This document shows positions 1 through 5,703 of a DNA stretch of 10,610 nt, one piece after another. The DNA is from Actinomycetes bacterium. Lineage in GTDB: Bacteria; Actinomycetota; Acidimicrobiia; Acidimicrobiales; Bog-793. How positions within the stretch are numbered: position 1 is the first letter of the stretch; every line of letters starts with the position of its first letter. The stretch covers positions 1 to 10,610 of the forward strand of contig JAJYGM010000005.1 of assembly GCA_021785095.1 (NCBI GenBank), in the 5' to 3' direction. A program made the position numbers and the translations under genes. The notes under the pieces are model-generated. The model was given only the letters and a program-made list of their open reading frames with translations. It was not told where the DNA came from and searched no databases.

Positions 1-219
1 GCCCGCCTCGCCGAGCGCGGCGAGCTGCGCCTCGGCGACGTCGTAGCCGACGACCTCGTACCCGGCAGCGAGGAGGTGGCGGGCCATCGCGCCGCCCATC
101 GTGCCGAGGCCGATCACGCCGGCGACGGGACGGGCCTGCGCGTCGGCGCCGTCGTCAGCAGCCCTCTCCGTCGTCCCGTCGGTGCGGGGGTCGCCCGGGC
201 GTGCACGTGTCGTGCTCAT
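1..219 (-). CDS. 3-hydroxyisobutyrate dehydrogenase-family oxidoreductase, N-terminal part (cut by window edge)
   Basis: The 73 visible codons start at an ATG at 219-217 and run off the left edge. After a polar, low-complexity extension of about 33 residues comes a Rossmann beta-alpha-beta NAD(P)-binding start, GVIGLGTMGGAMA (residues 34-46), then HLLAAGYEVVGYDV, with an acidic residue at the end of strand 2. GxGxMGxxxAxxL is the hallmark of the beta-hydroxyacid dehydrogenase family (3-hydroxyisobutyrate dehydrogenase, tartronate semialdehyde reductase, 2-hydroxymethylglutarate dehydrogenase). The Asp at the end of strand 2 fits NAD better than NADP (inference). An AGAGGAGG ribosome binding site lies 11 bases upstream of the ATG, which supports this start despite the long extension; a start nearer the Rossmann strand cannot be excluded. 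The catalytic Lys region and C-terminal helical domain are outside the window, so the substrate cannot be called. It follows the importer genes on the same strand but sits beyond a strong hairpin. Confidence 0.85.
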   Translation of the reverse strand, partial: MSTTRARPGDPRTDGTTERAADDGADAQARPVAGVIGLGTMGGAMARHLLAAGYEVVGYDVAEAQLAALGEAG

Positions 220-302
220 CGGCGCTGCTGCCTCCTCTGTGCAGGTGGTCGGGTGGCCGGGAGCGCGTGTGTCCGCTGGCCGGCGAAGGCTCCCGAGACG
301 GG

Positions 303-337
303 GGGCCTCCCCGCGGGCGAGGCCCGCGGGGAGGCCC
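303..337 (-). terminator. Perfect 16-bp GC hairpin after the binding-protein gene
   Basis: Bases 303-318 and 322-337 are exact reverse complements (16 bp) around a 3-base loop GAG at 319-321. The left arm reads GGGCCTCCCCGCGGGC. The hairpin begins 9 bases past the TAG stop of the minus-strand binding-protein gene and lies before the next minus-strand start at 219. No T-tract follows on the minus strand, so it is not a canonical intrinsic terminator. Long GC stems without a T-run are nevertheless common gene-end structures in high-GC actinobacteria. It could terminate transcription, or only protect the 3' end of the importer mRNA and partly insulate the dehydrogenase gene. Confidence 0.7.
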
Positions 338-345
338 TGCGGTCC

Positions 346-1647
346 CTAGAGCTTCCCGTTGATGAACTTTGTGATCTGGGTCGGAGAGATTGTCTGGATC
401 ACGCTGATGAGACCCTTGGCTGTCCCCTTCGCGCGCACGACGCTCCAGCCGCCGATGACGTTGTGGTACTTGTTGAAGTTCATCGGGCCGCTGACGCCTG
501 TGTAGTCGATCTTCTTGCCCTCCTTCAGGAGCTTCACGCCCTGGGCGTAGGTGGTGACCTTGATCCCCGGGGGGTTCGAGACCTGGTCGATCGCCTTGAT
601 GACCTTTGTCGATGTCAGGCTCTTCGCCTTGTCCATCGCCAGGGCGAAGTCGATCGTGCAGTCATAGGCGAAGTTGGAGCCGGACTCGACCGCGTGGTGG
701 TTCACCTTCGAGTAGGTGGACCGGAAGAGCGCGGACGCGCCGCTGAGCGCTGTGCTCCCGATGAACGAGACCATGTGCGCCTTCGACACGCTCGGTCCGA
801 TTGCCCGGACCACTGTTGTCCCGGCAATGAATGTGGTGCCGACCCACTTGAACTTGTTCAAGGCGCCGAGGGACTCCAGGTTCTTGAAGACAGCGGACGC
901 GGTGGGGGGTGTGAGCTGGGTGAAGACCACCTGCGGGTGCGCTTTCACGATGGCCTCGATTGTCGAGCTGTAGGACGGGAGCCCCGCCTGGATCGACTTG
1001 GTCGCCACGATCTTGCCGCCCAGCCTCACGAAGGAGGACCTGATGAGGGGCTCGAAGCTCTGCGACGCCGCCGCGGAGGTGAAGAGCATGGCCGCCCGCT
1101 TGTACCCCTTCAGCATGGCGTACCCCGCCATCGCCACTCCCTGCTGGGAGTCGGACGGGTTGCACCGCCAGAGGTACTTGTTCGTGTTGTGGTCGAAGGC
1201 CGGTGTGCCGCCGTTCCACCCGTCGAGGATCTTGTCCCGCGTGAAGATCGGCTCGACGCCGTGGATCTCGAGGGTGATCGGGCCGATGATCGCGGCGGGG
1301 TGGTTGAGGGCGACCTCCTCGGCGAGAGCGGTGGCGGCGTCGGCAGGGTCGCCCTTGGTGTCGACCGGGTCGACCACGAGCTTCTTGCCGAGGATGCCCC
1401 CGGCCTTGTTGATCAGGTACGCAGCCGTCTCCGTCCCCTGGACGATCGGGACGCCGAGCGCCGCGTAGCTTCCGGTGAGGGGTCCCATTGCGGTGAAGTG
1501 GACCGTCCCGGTGAAATTGGCGCGTCGCCCGTGGGCGGTCGCGCCGTAGGCGCCACCGGCCCCGAGCACGCCCATGAGGGCGAGCGCTGAGACCCCGGCG
1601 ACGCCGAGCACGGTGGCTCGTCTCGTGGTGCTGCCTTTCCTACGCAT
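346..1647 (-). CDS. Branched-chain amino acid-type ABC transporter substrate-binding protein (Peripla_BP_6 fold)
   Basis: The 433-residue extracytoplasmic binding protein of the HAAT importer captures the substrate and delivers it to the LivHM permeases. Residues 1-36 form a signal sequence: a basic start MRRKGSTTRR, a hydrophobic core VLGVAGVSALALMGVLGAGG, and a likely cleavage around AYGA. The mature part opens with the type I binding-protein pattern VHFTAMGPLTGSYAALG, followed by GTETAAYLINKAGGILGK and an AAIIGP strand, as in LivJ/LivK-like proteins. Length fits the family (about 370-440). The only cysteines are internal (WRCNP, YDCTID), so there is no lipoprotein box. TRRATVL is a weak Tat-like motif. 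The ATG at 1647-1645 is preceded by AAAGGGGAAG, supporting the start. It is the last gene of the importer cluster and is separated from livF by a repeat-filled leader, so it may be expressed at a different level. The ligand cannot be told from sequence; family members bind amino acids, amides, urea and aromatic acids. Confidence 0.9.
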   Translation of the reverse strand: MRRKGSTTRRATVLGVAGVSALALMGVLGAGGAYGATAHGRRANFTGTVHFTAMGPLTGSYAALGVPIVQGTETAAYLINKAGGILGKKLVVDPVDTKGDPADAATALAEEVALNHPAAIIGPITLEIHGVEPIFTRDKILDGWNGGTPAFDHNTNKYLWRCNPSDSQQGVAMAGYAMLKGYKRAAMLFTSAAASQSFEPLIRSSFVRLGGKIVATKSIQAGLPSYSSTIEAIVKAHPQVVFTQLTPPTASAVFKNLESLGALNKFKWVGTTFIAGTTVVRAIGPSVSKAHMVSFIGSTALSGASALFRSTYSKVNHHAVESGSNFAYDCTIDFALAMDKAKSLTSTKVIKAIDQVSNPPGIKVTTYAQGVKLLKEGKKIDYTGVSGPMNFNKYHNVIGGWSVVRAKGTAKGLISVIQTISPTQITKFINGKL

Positions 1648-1666
1648 GGGCTTCCCCTTTGTGGTT

Positions 1667-1823
1667 GGTGGAACTCAGTCGGTGGAACTCAGTCGGTGGA
1701 AATCGGTCTGCGGTCAGTCGGTGGAAATCGGTCGGTGGAAATCGGTCGGTGGAAATCGGTCTGCGGTCGGTCTGCGGTCGGTCTGCGGTCGGTCGGTGGT
1801 CGGCCGGTGGTCGGTCTGCGGTC
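1667..1823. repeat. Compound minisatellite of 14-base and 11-base units in the binding-protein leader
   Basis: On the plus strand, 14-base units occur at 1667, 1681, 1695, 1720, 1734 and 1748. The first two are exact copies of GGTGGAACTCAGTC; the last four are exact copies of GGTGGAAATCGGTC. One 11-base insert, TGCGGTCAGTC, sits at 1709-1719. From 1758 (overlapping the end of the last 14-mer by 4 bases) six 11-base units follow: GGTCTGCGGTC at 1758, 1769, 1780 and 1813, with variants GGTCGGTGGTC at 1791 and GGCCGGTGGTC at 1802. The array fills most of the gap between the livF stop and the binding-protein start and ends 19 bases before that ATG, leaving the ribosome binding site intact. On the transcribed (minus) sense the RNA would be a C-rich series such as GACCGATTTCCACC, with little self-pairing expected. 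Such arrays change copy number by slippage, so the leader length may vary between strains. Confidence 0.93.
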
Positions 1824-1830
1824 GGCCCGG

Positions 1831-1846
1831 CGCCGGAGCCCCGGCG
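1831..1846 (-). other. Small GC hairpin downstream of livF
   Basis: CGCCGG at 1831-1836 and CCGGCG at 1841-1846 form a perfect 6-bp inverted repeat with a 4-base loop. It starts 36 bases past the livF stop and adjoins the minisatellite. It could act as a weak processing or termination signal that reduces read-through from livF into the binding-protein gene. There is no T-tract, and a 6-bp GC palindrome is not rare at this base composition, so the functional reading is weak. Confidence 0.25.
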
Positions 1847-1881
1847 TGCCGCCCGCACCGGCTCTGGCAGCCGAGGCCGTC

Positions 1882-2643
1882 TCAACCGCCGCCGATGTAG
1901 AGCTGGATGAGATCCTTGTCCTCGAGCAGCTCGGGTCCCGGTCCCTCGAGGTTGTTACGGCCGTTCGTGAGGACGTACGCCCAGTCCGCGTCGCCGAGGG
2001 ACCGCCGGGTGTTCTGCTCGACGACGAGGACGGCCGGGCCGGCGGCCTTGATCTCGAGGACGTGGCCCCATACCTCGTCGACGACCTTCGGGGCGAGGCC
2101 GGCGGTCGGTTCGTCCAGCACGAGGACCTGGGGATCGAGCATCAACCCCCTGGCGAGGGCGAGCATCATCCGCTGACCACCCGAGAGCGTCCGTGCGGGT
2201 CGGCGCAGCGACGAGCGCAGATCGGGGAACATCGAGCAGAGCTGGTCGATGCGCTCCTTGCCGTCGCCATGGTGGATGTACCACCCCATCTCGAGGTTCT
2301 CCAGGACGGAGAGCGATGGGAAGACGTTCGAGAGCTGCGGCACGTAGGAGATCCCGAGGCGCACCAGGCGCTCGGGGACGACGTTGGTGATGTCGTCTTC
2401 ACCGAGCAGCACCCTTCCGCCGGTCGTGCGCAGCACCCCGGCGATCCCCTTCAGGAGCGTCGACTTGCCAGCCCCATTGGGCCCGACGATCGCCGTGAGC
2501 TCGCCTGGCTTGGCCCGGATGCTCACCTCCTGGACCACCGGCGTGCCGCCGTAGCCGACGGTCAGCTTCTCGACGGTGAGGGTGGGTCCCGTCGGGACGG
2601 ACCCGTTGGAGCCCGGGCTTCCTCTCAGCGGCTCAGGCGGCAC
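1882..2643 (-). CDS. livF: Branched-chain amino acid-type ABC transporter ATP-binding protein LivF
   Basis: This is the second ATPase of the importer (253 residues); it hydrolyses ATP at the cytoplasmic face of the LivHM channel. Visible motifs are Walker A GPNGAGKST (54-62), Q-loop VPQ (Gln103), signature LSGGQ (153-157), Walker B VLVLDEP (173-179), and VVEQN (about 207-211). In the last motif the usual switch histidine is Gln210, which is the normal state in LivF and distinguishes it from LivG. The sequence after Walker B (TAGLAPKVVDEV) and the tail GPGPELLEDKDLIQLYIGG are also LivF-like. The start is a GTG at 2643-2641, inside the end of livG (11-base overlap), with TGGGGG a few bases upstream. 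About 20 residues precede the usual first strand (TLTVEKLTVGYG), so a shorter protein is possible, but I see no better start codon. Confidence 0.93.
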   Translation of the reverse strand: MPPEPLRGSPGSNGSVPTGPTLTVEKLTVGYGGTPVVQEVSIRAKPGELTAIVGPNGAGKSTLLKGIAGVLRTTGGRVLLGEDDITNVVPERLVRLGISYVPQLSNVFPSLSVLENLEMGWYIHHGDGKERIDQLCSMFPDLRSSLRRPARTLSGGQRMMLALARGLMLDPQVLVLDEPTAGLAPKVVDEVWGHVLEIKAAGPAVLVVEQNTRRSLGDADWAYVLTNGRNNLEGPGPELLEDKDLIQLYIGGG

Positions 2644-3421
2644 CGACGACCCCCAGGTAGGCGTCCTGCACGATCGGGTTGTCGCGCAGCTCGGCCAGCG
2701 AGCCGGTCGCCGCCACGCGTCCTTCGACCATCACGATGACCCGGTCGCAGATGCGCTCCACGAAACCGAGGTTGTGCTCGATGAGGAGGACCGTCGTGCC
2801 GTCCTCGACGAGGTTGCGGATGCCGCGCTCGATCTCCACCTGGAGGACCGGGTTGACACCGGCCATCGGCTCGTCGAGGAGGGCGAGCTTGGGTCGGGCG
2901 AGCGCGATCCGGGCGAACTCCAAGAGCCGTCGCTGGCCGCCGCTCAAGGTGTAGGCGTAGTCGTTGCGCAGCGGGTGGAGGCGGTACTGCTCGGCGACCG
3001 CCAGTGCGCGCTCGCGTGCAGCCCTCTCGGCGGCTCGCACCCTGCTCGGCGGCGTGAGCAGCGCCCGCCAGATGGTGTCCTTCCCCTCGGGCGGGATGGC
3101 GATGAGCAGGTTCTCGAGCACCGAGAGGCGCGGCCACGGCTTGGCCAGCTGGAAGCACCGGCTCAGCCCGCTGGCGAAGATCCGGTGCGGCGGGAGTCCC
3201 TGGATCTCGCGACCGTCGAACAGCACCGTCCCGGCGTCGGGCTTGAGCAAACCGCTCAGCAGCTCCACCACGGTCGACTTCCCCGCTCCGTTGGGACCGA
3301 TGAGGCCGACCATCTCCCCCGCGCCGACTTCGAAGTCGCATCCGTCGACGGCCTTCACCCCACCGAAGTGCTTGCGAAGGCCGCGCACCTCGAGGAGCGG
3401 AGCGGGGGTGCCGTCATCCAT
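2633..3421 (-). CDS. livG: Branched-chain amino acid-type ABC transporter ATP-binding protein LivG
   Basis: First ATPase of the importer, 262 residues from the ATG at 3421-3419. Motifs are Walker A GPNGAGKST (42-50), Q-loop RCFQ (Gln91), signature LSGGQ (159-163), Walker B LALLDEP (179-185) and switch histidine LLIEHN (His216). MAGVNP after Walker B, and the insert between Q-loop and signature (about 110-155), are typical of LivG. The reading frame stays open upstream to 3562, but that part overlaps livM coding sequence. The chosen ATG is preceded by GAGG with a 9-base spacer and overlaps the livM TGA by 8 bases, consistent with translational coupling. The C-terminus carries the ribosome binding site of livF. 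It would pair with LivF as a heterodimer. Confidence 0.94.
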   Translation of the reverse strand: MDDGTPAPLLEVRGLRKHFGGVKAVDGCDFEVGAGEMVGLIGPNGAGKSTVVELLSGLLKPDAGTVLFDGREIQGLPPHRIFASGLSRCFQLAKPWPRLSVLENLLIAIPPEGKDTIWRALLTPPSRVRAAERAARERALAVAEQYRLHPLRNDYAYTLSGGQRRLLEFARIALARPKLALLDEPMAGVNPVLQVEIERGIRNLVEDGTTVLLIEHNLGFVERICDRVIVMVEGRVAATGSLAELRDNPIVQDAYLGVVGAA

Positions 3422-4472
3422 CGCGCTCGACCTCGCGGCTGGTGCCGACGCCGACGCCGGTCGCTGTCGTGGGCCGTGCGAAGGACACGGCGGGGACCTC
3501 GGGGACGAGCGACGCTGGGCCACCCGTCCGGTCGACGGCCCTGCGCTCCCGGAGGATGCCACCCGGTCGGAAGCGGAGCATGAGGATGATCCCGCTCGCG
3601 CCGAGGATCGAAGCGATCGAAGGTCCGATCGTCGAGTTGGACGTGAGCAGCGGGAAGAGCTGGGAGATCTGCGGAAGCGCCGACTCGATGAGGACGGACC
3701 CGATGATGACGCCTCTCGAGTTGGCCTGGCCGCCCACGACCACCCCGGCGATGAGCAGGGTGACCTCGGTCAGGCTCCAGGAGGCCGGGTTCCAGGCCAG
3801 GAGGTAGTTGGCGAACAGGGCTCCGCCGAAGGCGCCCACCGCGCCGCCGAGGGCGTAGCCGCGCAGACGGAGCCAGAAGAGGTTCCGACCGAACGCCGCG
3901 GCCGCCGTGTCGTTCTCCCGGACCGCCCGCAGCGAGCGTCCGAACGGGCTCTTGTAGATGCGCTCGAGCACCAGGTACGCGAGCAGGAGGCAGAAGATGC
4001 AGAGACCGAGATAGAAGTAGGAGTACCCTGTGGGTCCGAGGTGCAAGGTGGTGTTGAGCGGCTCGGCAAGGCCGTAGATCCCGATGTAGCCACCCAGCAG
4101 ATGGTTGTCCACGCTGGTCACCGCGGTGAGCATGAGGGCGGTGCAGGCGGTGATGATGGCGATGTAGTCGCCTCGCAGCCGGCGCAGCGCGATCGTCCCC
4201 ACCACGAGCGCGGCCGCCCCTCCGATGGCCGTCGCGACGAGCACCGACGGGATGAACGGCCAGTGGAGCCCGAGGATGTAGCTGTTGGGTGTGGTGGGGG
4301 CCGGGTGGGCTTTGGGCAGCTCCAGGACCATTGCCGCGTAGGCGCCGATCGCGACGTAGGCGTAGTAGGCGAGGTCGATCTGACCCACCCACCCCCACGA
4401 GACGTTCACCCCGAGGACGAGGATGGCGGTGATCGCACCCACGGTGCACACGGTGACGGTGTACTGGAGCAT
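3414..4472 (-). CDS. livM: Branched-chain amino acid-type ABC transporter permease LivM
   Basis: Polytopic inner-membrane permease of 352 residues. Hydrophobic segments begin at about 8, 36, 73, 104, 152, 205, 237, 255 and 286. The family pattern is visible: GWVGQIDLAYYAYVAIGAY near the N-terminus (the LivM version of GxxSLGHAAFxxIGAY), then GDYIAIITACTAL, and the cytoplasmic coupling loop GRSLRAVRENDTAAAAFG (178-195) that docks to the ATPases, and FRPGGIL (301-307). About 45 Pro/Val/Thr-rich residues follow this usual end and look like an unstructured tail, longer than in typical LivM. The ATG at 4472-4470 overlaps the livH stop in a TGATG junction. The frame is open far upstream (to 5447), but there it overlaps livH and has no permease features. 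Confidence 0.93.
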   Translation of the reverse strand: MLQYTVTVCTVGAITAILVLGVNVSWGWVGQIDLAYYAYVAIGAYAAMVLELPKAHPAPTTPNSYILGLHWPFIPSVLVATAIGGAAALVVGTIALRRLRGDYIAIITACTALMLTAVTSVDNHLLGGYIGIYGLAEPLNTTLHLGPTGYSYFYLGLCIFCLLLAYLVLERIYKSPFGRSLRAVRENDTAAAAFGRNLFWLRLRGYALGGAVGAFGGALFANYLLAWNPASWSLTEVTLLIAGVVVGGQANSRGVIIGSVLIESALPQISQLFPLLTSNSTIGPSIASILGASGIILMLRFRPGGILRERRAVDRTGGPASLVPEVPAVSFARPTTATGVGVGTSREVERDG

Positions 4473-5350
4473 CAGGTGTTGCTCTCCGAGAGGGCGGTGA
4501 CGATGCCCTGGGGGCGGAAGAGGAGCACCGCGACGAGGATCAGGAACGCCATCGACTCCTTGTAGGAGGGGTTGACGTACACCGCGCTCACCTCCATCAC
4601 GAGGCCGATGACGAGGGCCCCGAGCATCGCGCCGTACATCTGGCCGATGCCGCCCACGATCGCAGCCGAGAAGATCACGAGGAGGTAGCCGAAACCGAGG
4701 GTCGGTGTGAAGCTGCCCACCTGCGCCGCGAGCAGCATCCCGGCGAGCCCTGCGATCGCGCCGTCGAGGAGCCAGGTGAGGGCGATGATCCGCTTGGCGC
4801 CGACCCCGGTCGTCCGGGCGAGGAGCACGTCGTCGGCGACCGCACGCTGGGCCCTTCCGAACTTCGTGCGGCGGATCGTGAGGTGCAGCGCGACGAGCAC
4901 CACCACCGCGACCGCCATGGTGACGATGTCCATCGCCGTCCATTGGAACGGCCCCACGTTGTAGGCGGTCGTCGACCCGGCCTGGTAGTCGACGTAGCTG
5001 CCGCCGAAGCCGATCTGCAGGACGTTCTGGATGATGAAGGACGCCGCCACCGAGAGGACGAAGATGACGAGCTTGGTCGCGTTCCTCCGGACGAACGGCT
5101 GGAACAGCGCGACGTTCAGCACCCAGCCGAGCGCGGCGCCGGCCGCCATGGCGGCGACGGCCTGCAGCGGGAGGTCGGAGGTGCTCTTGGCGACGAGGAA
5201 GGCGGCGTAGGCGCCCACGGTCATGAGCTCGCCGTGGGCGAAGTTGATCGTGCGGGTGACGGAGAACTGCAGCGACATCGCGACGGTCGACAGCGCCACG
5301 ATCGAGGCCGTGACGAGGCCGAACCCCACGCCGAGCATCAGCTGGCTCAA
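4472..5350 (-). CDS. livH: Branched-chain amino acid-type ABC transporter permease LivH
   Basis: First gene of the importer operon; membrane permease of 292 residues. It shows the LivH signature SVTRTINFAHGELMTVGAYAA (about 30-50), which matches the family's LNFAHGxxxMxGAY. Downstream are the coupling loop RTKFGRAQRAVADD (161-174), then AAIVGGIGQMYGAMLGAL and LFRPQGI near the C-terminus. I chose a TTG at 5350-5348, 10 bases after GGAAAGG (5367-5361). An ATG four codons later (5338) is an equally good alternative (288 residues). The frame is open to an ATG at 5656, but the extra 100 residues are Arg/Ala-rich, include translation of the 18-bp repeats, and would place the start inside the probable promoter. 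Expression is probably driven from the divergent region at about 5627-5656, giving a leader of roughly 270 bases. Confidence 0.9.
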   Translation of the reverse strand: MSQLMLGVGFGLVTASIVALSTVAMSLQFSVTRTINFAHGELMTVGAYAAFLVAKSTSDLPLQAVAAMAAGAALGWVLNVALFQPFVRRNATKLVIFVLSVAASFIIQNVLQIGFGGSYVDYQAGSTTAYNVGPFQWTAMDIVTMAVAVVVLVALHLTIRRTKFGRAQRAVADDVLLARTTGVGAKRIIALTWLLDGAIAGLAGMLLAAQVGSFTPTLGFGYLLVIFSAAIVGGIGQMYGAMLGALVIGLVMEVSAVYVNPSYKESMAFLILVAVLLFRPQGIVTALSESNT

Positions 5351-5546
5351 CTCGGGCCGACCTTTCCGCTCGGCTCGAGCCGGAGGGTCTGCGGCCGCGC
5401 GGTGCGGGGCCGAGGAGCGGCGGGCTGTTGCCCGGCACCTCTCGCACGCTGCGCGCATCTCCGGGTCGACGTGCTCCAACTCATGCCGGGTCTGCCCCCC
5501 TGCCTGCTTCCGTCGCGCACCCGGCCCCCGGTGGGCCCGAGCGGCT

Positions 5547-5600
5547 CGCCCAAATCGTACGGCGCGCCCAAATCGCAGGGCGCGCCCAAATCGTACTGAT
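5547..5600. repeat. Three tandem 18-bp repeats in the livH leader
   Basis: Units lie at 5547-5564, 5565-5582 and 5583-5600. The shared core is CGCCCAAATCG in all three; units 1 and 3 continue TAC and unit 2 continues CAG. The junctions create palindromes GGCGCGCC (5561-5568) and GGGCGCGCCC (5578-5587). If livH is transcribed from the promoter candidate at 5627-5656, the repeats would lie in the first part of its untranslated leader, as CGATTTGGGCG on that sense. They could be repeated protein-binding sites, small RNA hairpins or slippage products. Eighteen is a multiple of three, so a change in copy number would not shift a frame. Confidence 0.9.
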
Positions 5601-5626
5601 TGGCCGTCGGCACCGCAATAGCAATC

Positions 5627-5656
5627 ATCATTGGACGCCTGAGCCAGCCGGTGCAA
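5627..5656 (-). promoter_or_regulatory. Candidate promoter for the importer operon (livH)
   Basis: On the minus strand, TTGCAC (5656-5651) is followed after 18 bases by AATGAT (5632-5627), giving four matches of six to each of TTGACA and TATAAT. Transcription would start near 5620. It overlaps the plus-strand candidate almost completely, so the two polymerases would compete and one regulator could control both operons. The call rests on pattern only. Actinobacterial promoters are loosely conserved, and the -10 is not strong. Confidence 0.35.
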
Positions 5657-5660
5657 TGAT
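5631..5660 (+). promoter_or_regulatory. Candidate promoter for the catabolic operon
   Basis: TTGGAC (5631-5636) and AATGAT (5655-5660) are separated by 18 bases. This would place the transcript start near 5667 and leave a leader of about 37 bases before the ATG at 5704. The -10 has four matches of six to TATAAT and the -35 keeps the TTG. The element is the mirror image of the minus-strand candidate at 5627-5656. Confidence 0.35.
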
Positions 5661-5703
5661 TGGAACCCCTGCAGGAGAGCACGCGGACGACAGGGGGTGG
5701 CCG

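Larger units (their letters stand above)
5598..5663. promoter_or_regulatory. Cluster of ATTG/CAAT elements, likely operator of a shared regulator
   Basis: In a G+C-rich background this patch carries TGATTGG (5598-5604), CAATCATCATTGG (5622-5634) and CAATGATTGG (5654-5663). ATCATTG (5627-5633) and CAATGAT (5654-5660) form a perfect 7-bp inverted repeat with centres 27 bp apart, and CAATGATTG (5654-5662) is itself a short palindrome. Spaced symmetric elements over both -10 candidates are what a dimeric repressor or activator controlling divergent operons would need. No regulator gene is in the window, so the protein family cannot be named. Confidence 0.4.
5351..5703. other. Divergent intergenic control region between importer and catabolic operons
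   Basis: This stretch separates livH (minus) from the aldehyde dehydrogenase gene (plus) and holds no convincing gene. From left to right it contains: the livH ribosome binding site (5361-5367), a 12-base palindrome CGGCTCGAGCCG (5371-5382), about 160 bases of GC-rich sequence in which I see nothing else, three 18-bp tandem repeats (5547-5600), an AT-richer ATTG/CAAT cluster with promoter candidates (5598-5663), and the ribosome binding site GGGGGTGG (5693-5700) of the aldehyde dehydrogenase gene. Open frames across it have low-complexity Arg/Ala/Pro content and are not reported as genes. Confidence 0.8.

Noticed and set aside
76..1590. Long plus-strand open frame (504 codons) over the binding-protein gene
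   Set aside because: Composition-driven shadow: its product is an Arg/Asp/Gly/Val mixture with no domain, whereas the opposite strand encodes a clear signal peptide and type I binding-protein pattern.
1667..1823. Possible CRISPR array
   Set aside because: Units are 11-14 bases, directly adjacent with no unique spacers, and no cas genes are present; it is a minisatellite.
1640..1885. Minus-strand open frame of about 80 codons running through the minisatellite and ending at the binding-protein start, a possible leader peptide
   Set aside because: The array is open in several frames on both strands because its units lack stop codons. The product is only Arg/Pro/Asp/Thr repeats and has no good ATG and ribosome binding site. 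Translational coupling to the binding protein is conceivable but unsupported.
5371..5382. Palindrome CGGCTCGAGCCG just upstream of the livH ribosome binding site as a regulatory hairpin
   Set aside because: With no loop, the RNA stem would have only about four pairs, and 12-base GC palindromes are expected occasionally at this composition; noted in the intergenic entry only.
5351..5656. Extension of livH to an upstream ATG at 5656
   Set aside because: It would add about 100 Arg/Ala-rich residues before the first membrane segment, translate the 18-bp repeats, and start inside the likely promoter; LivH family length fits the TTG or ATG at 5350/5338.
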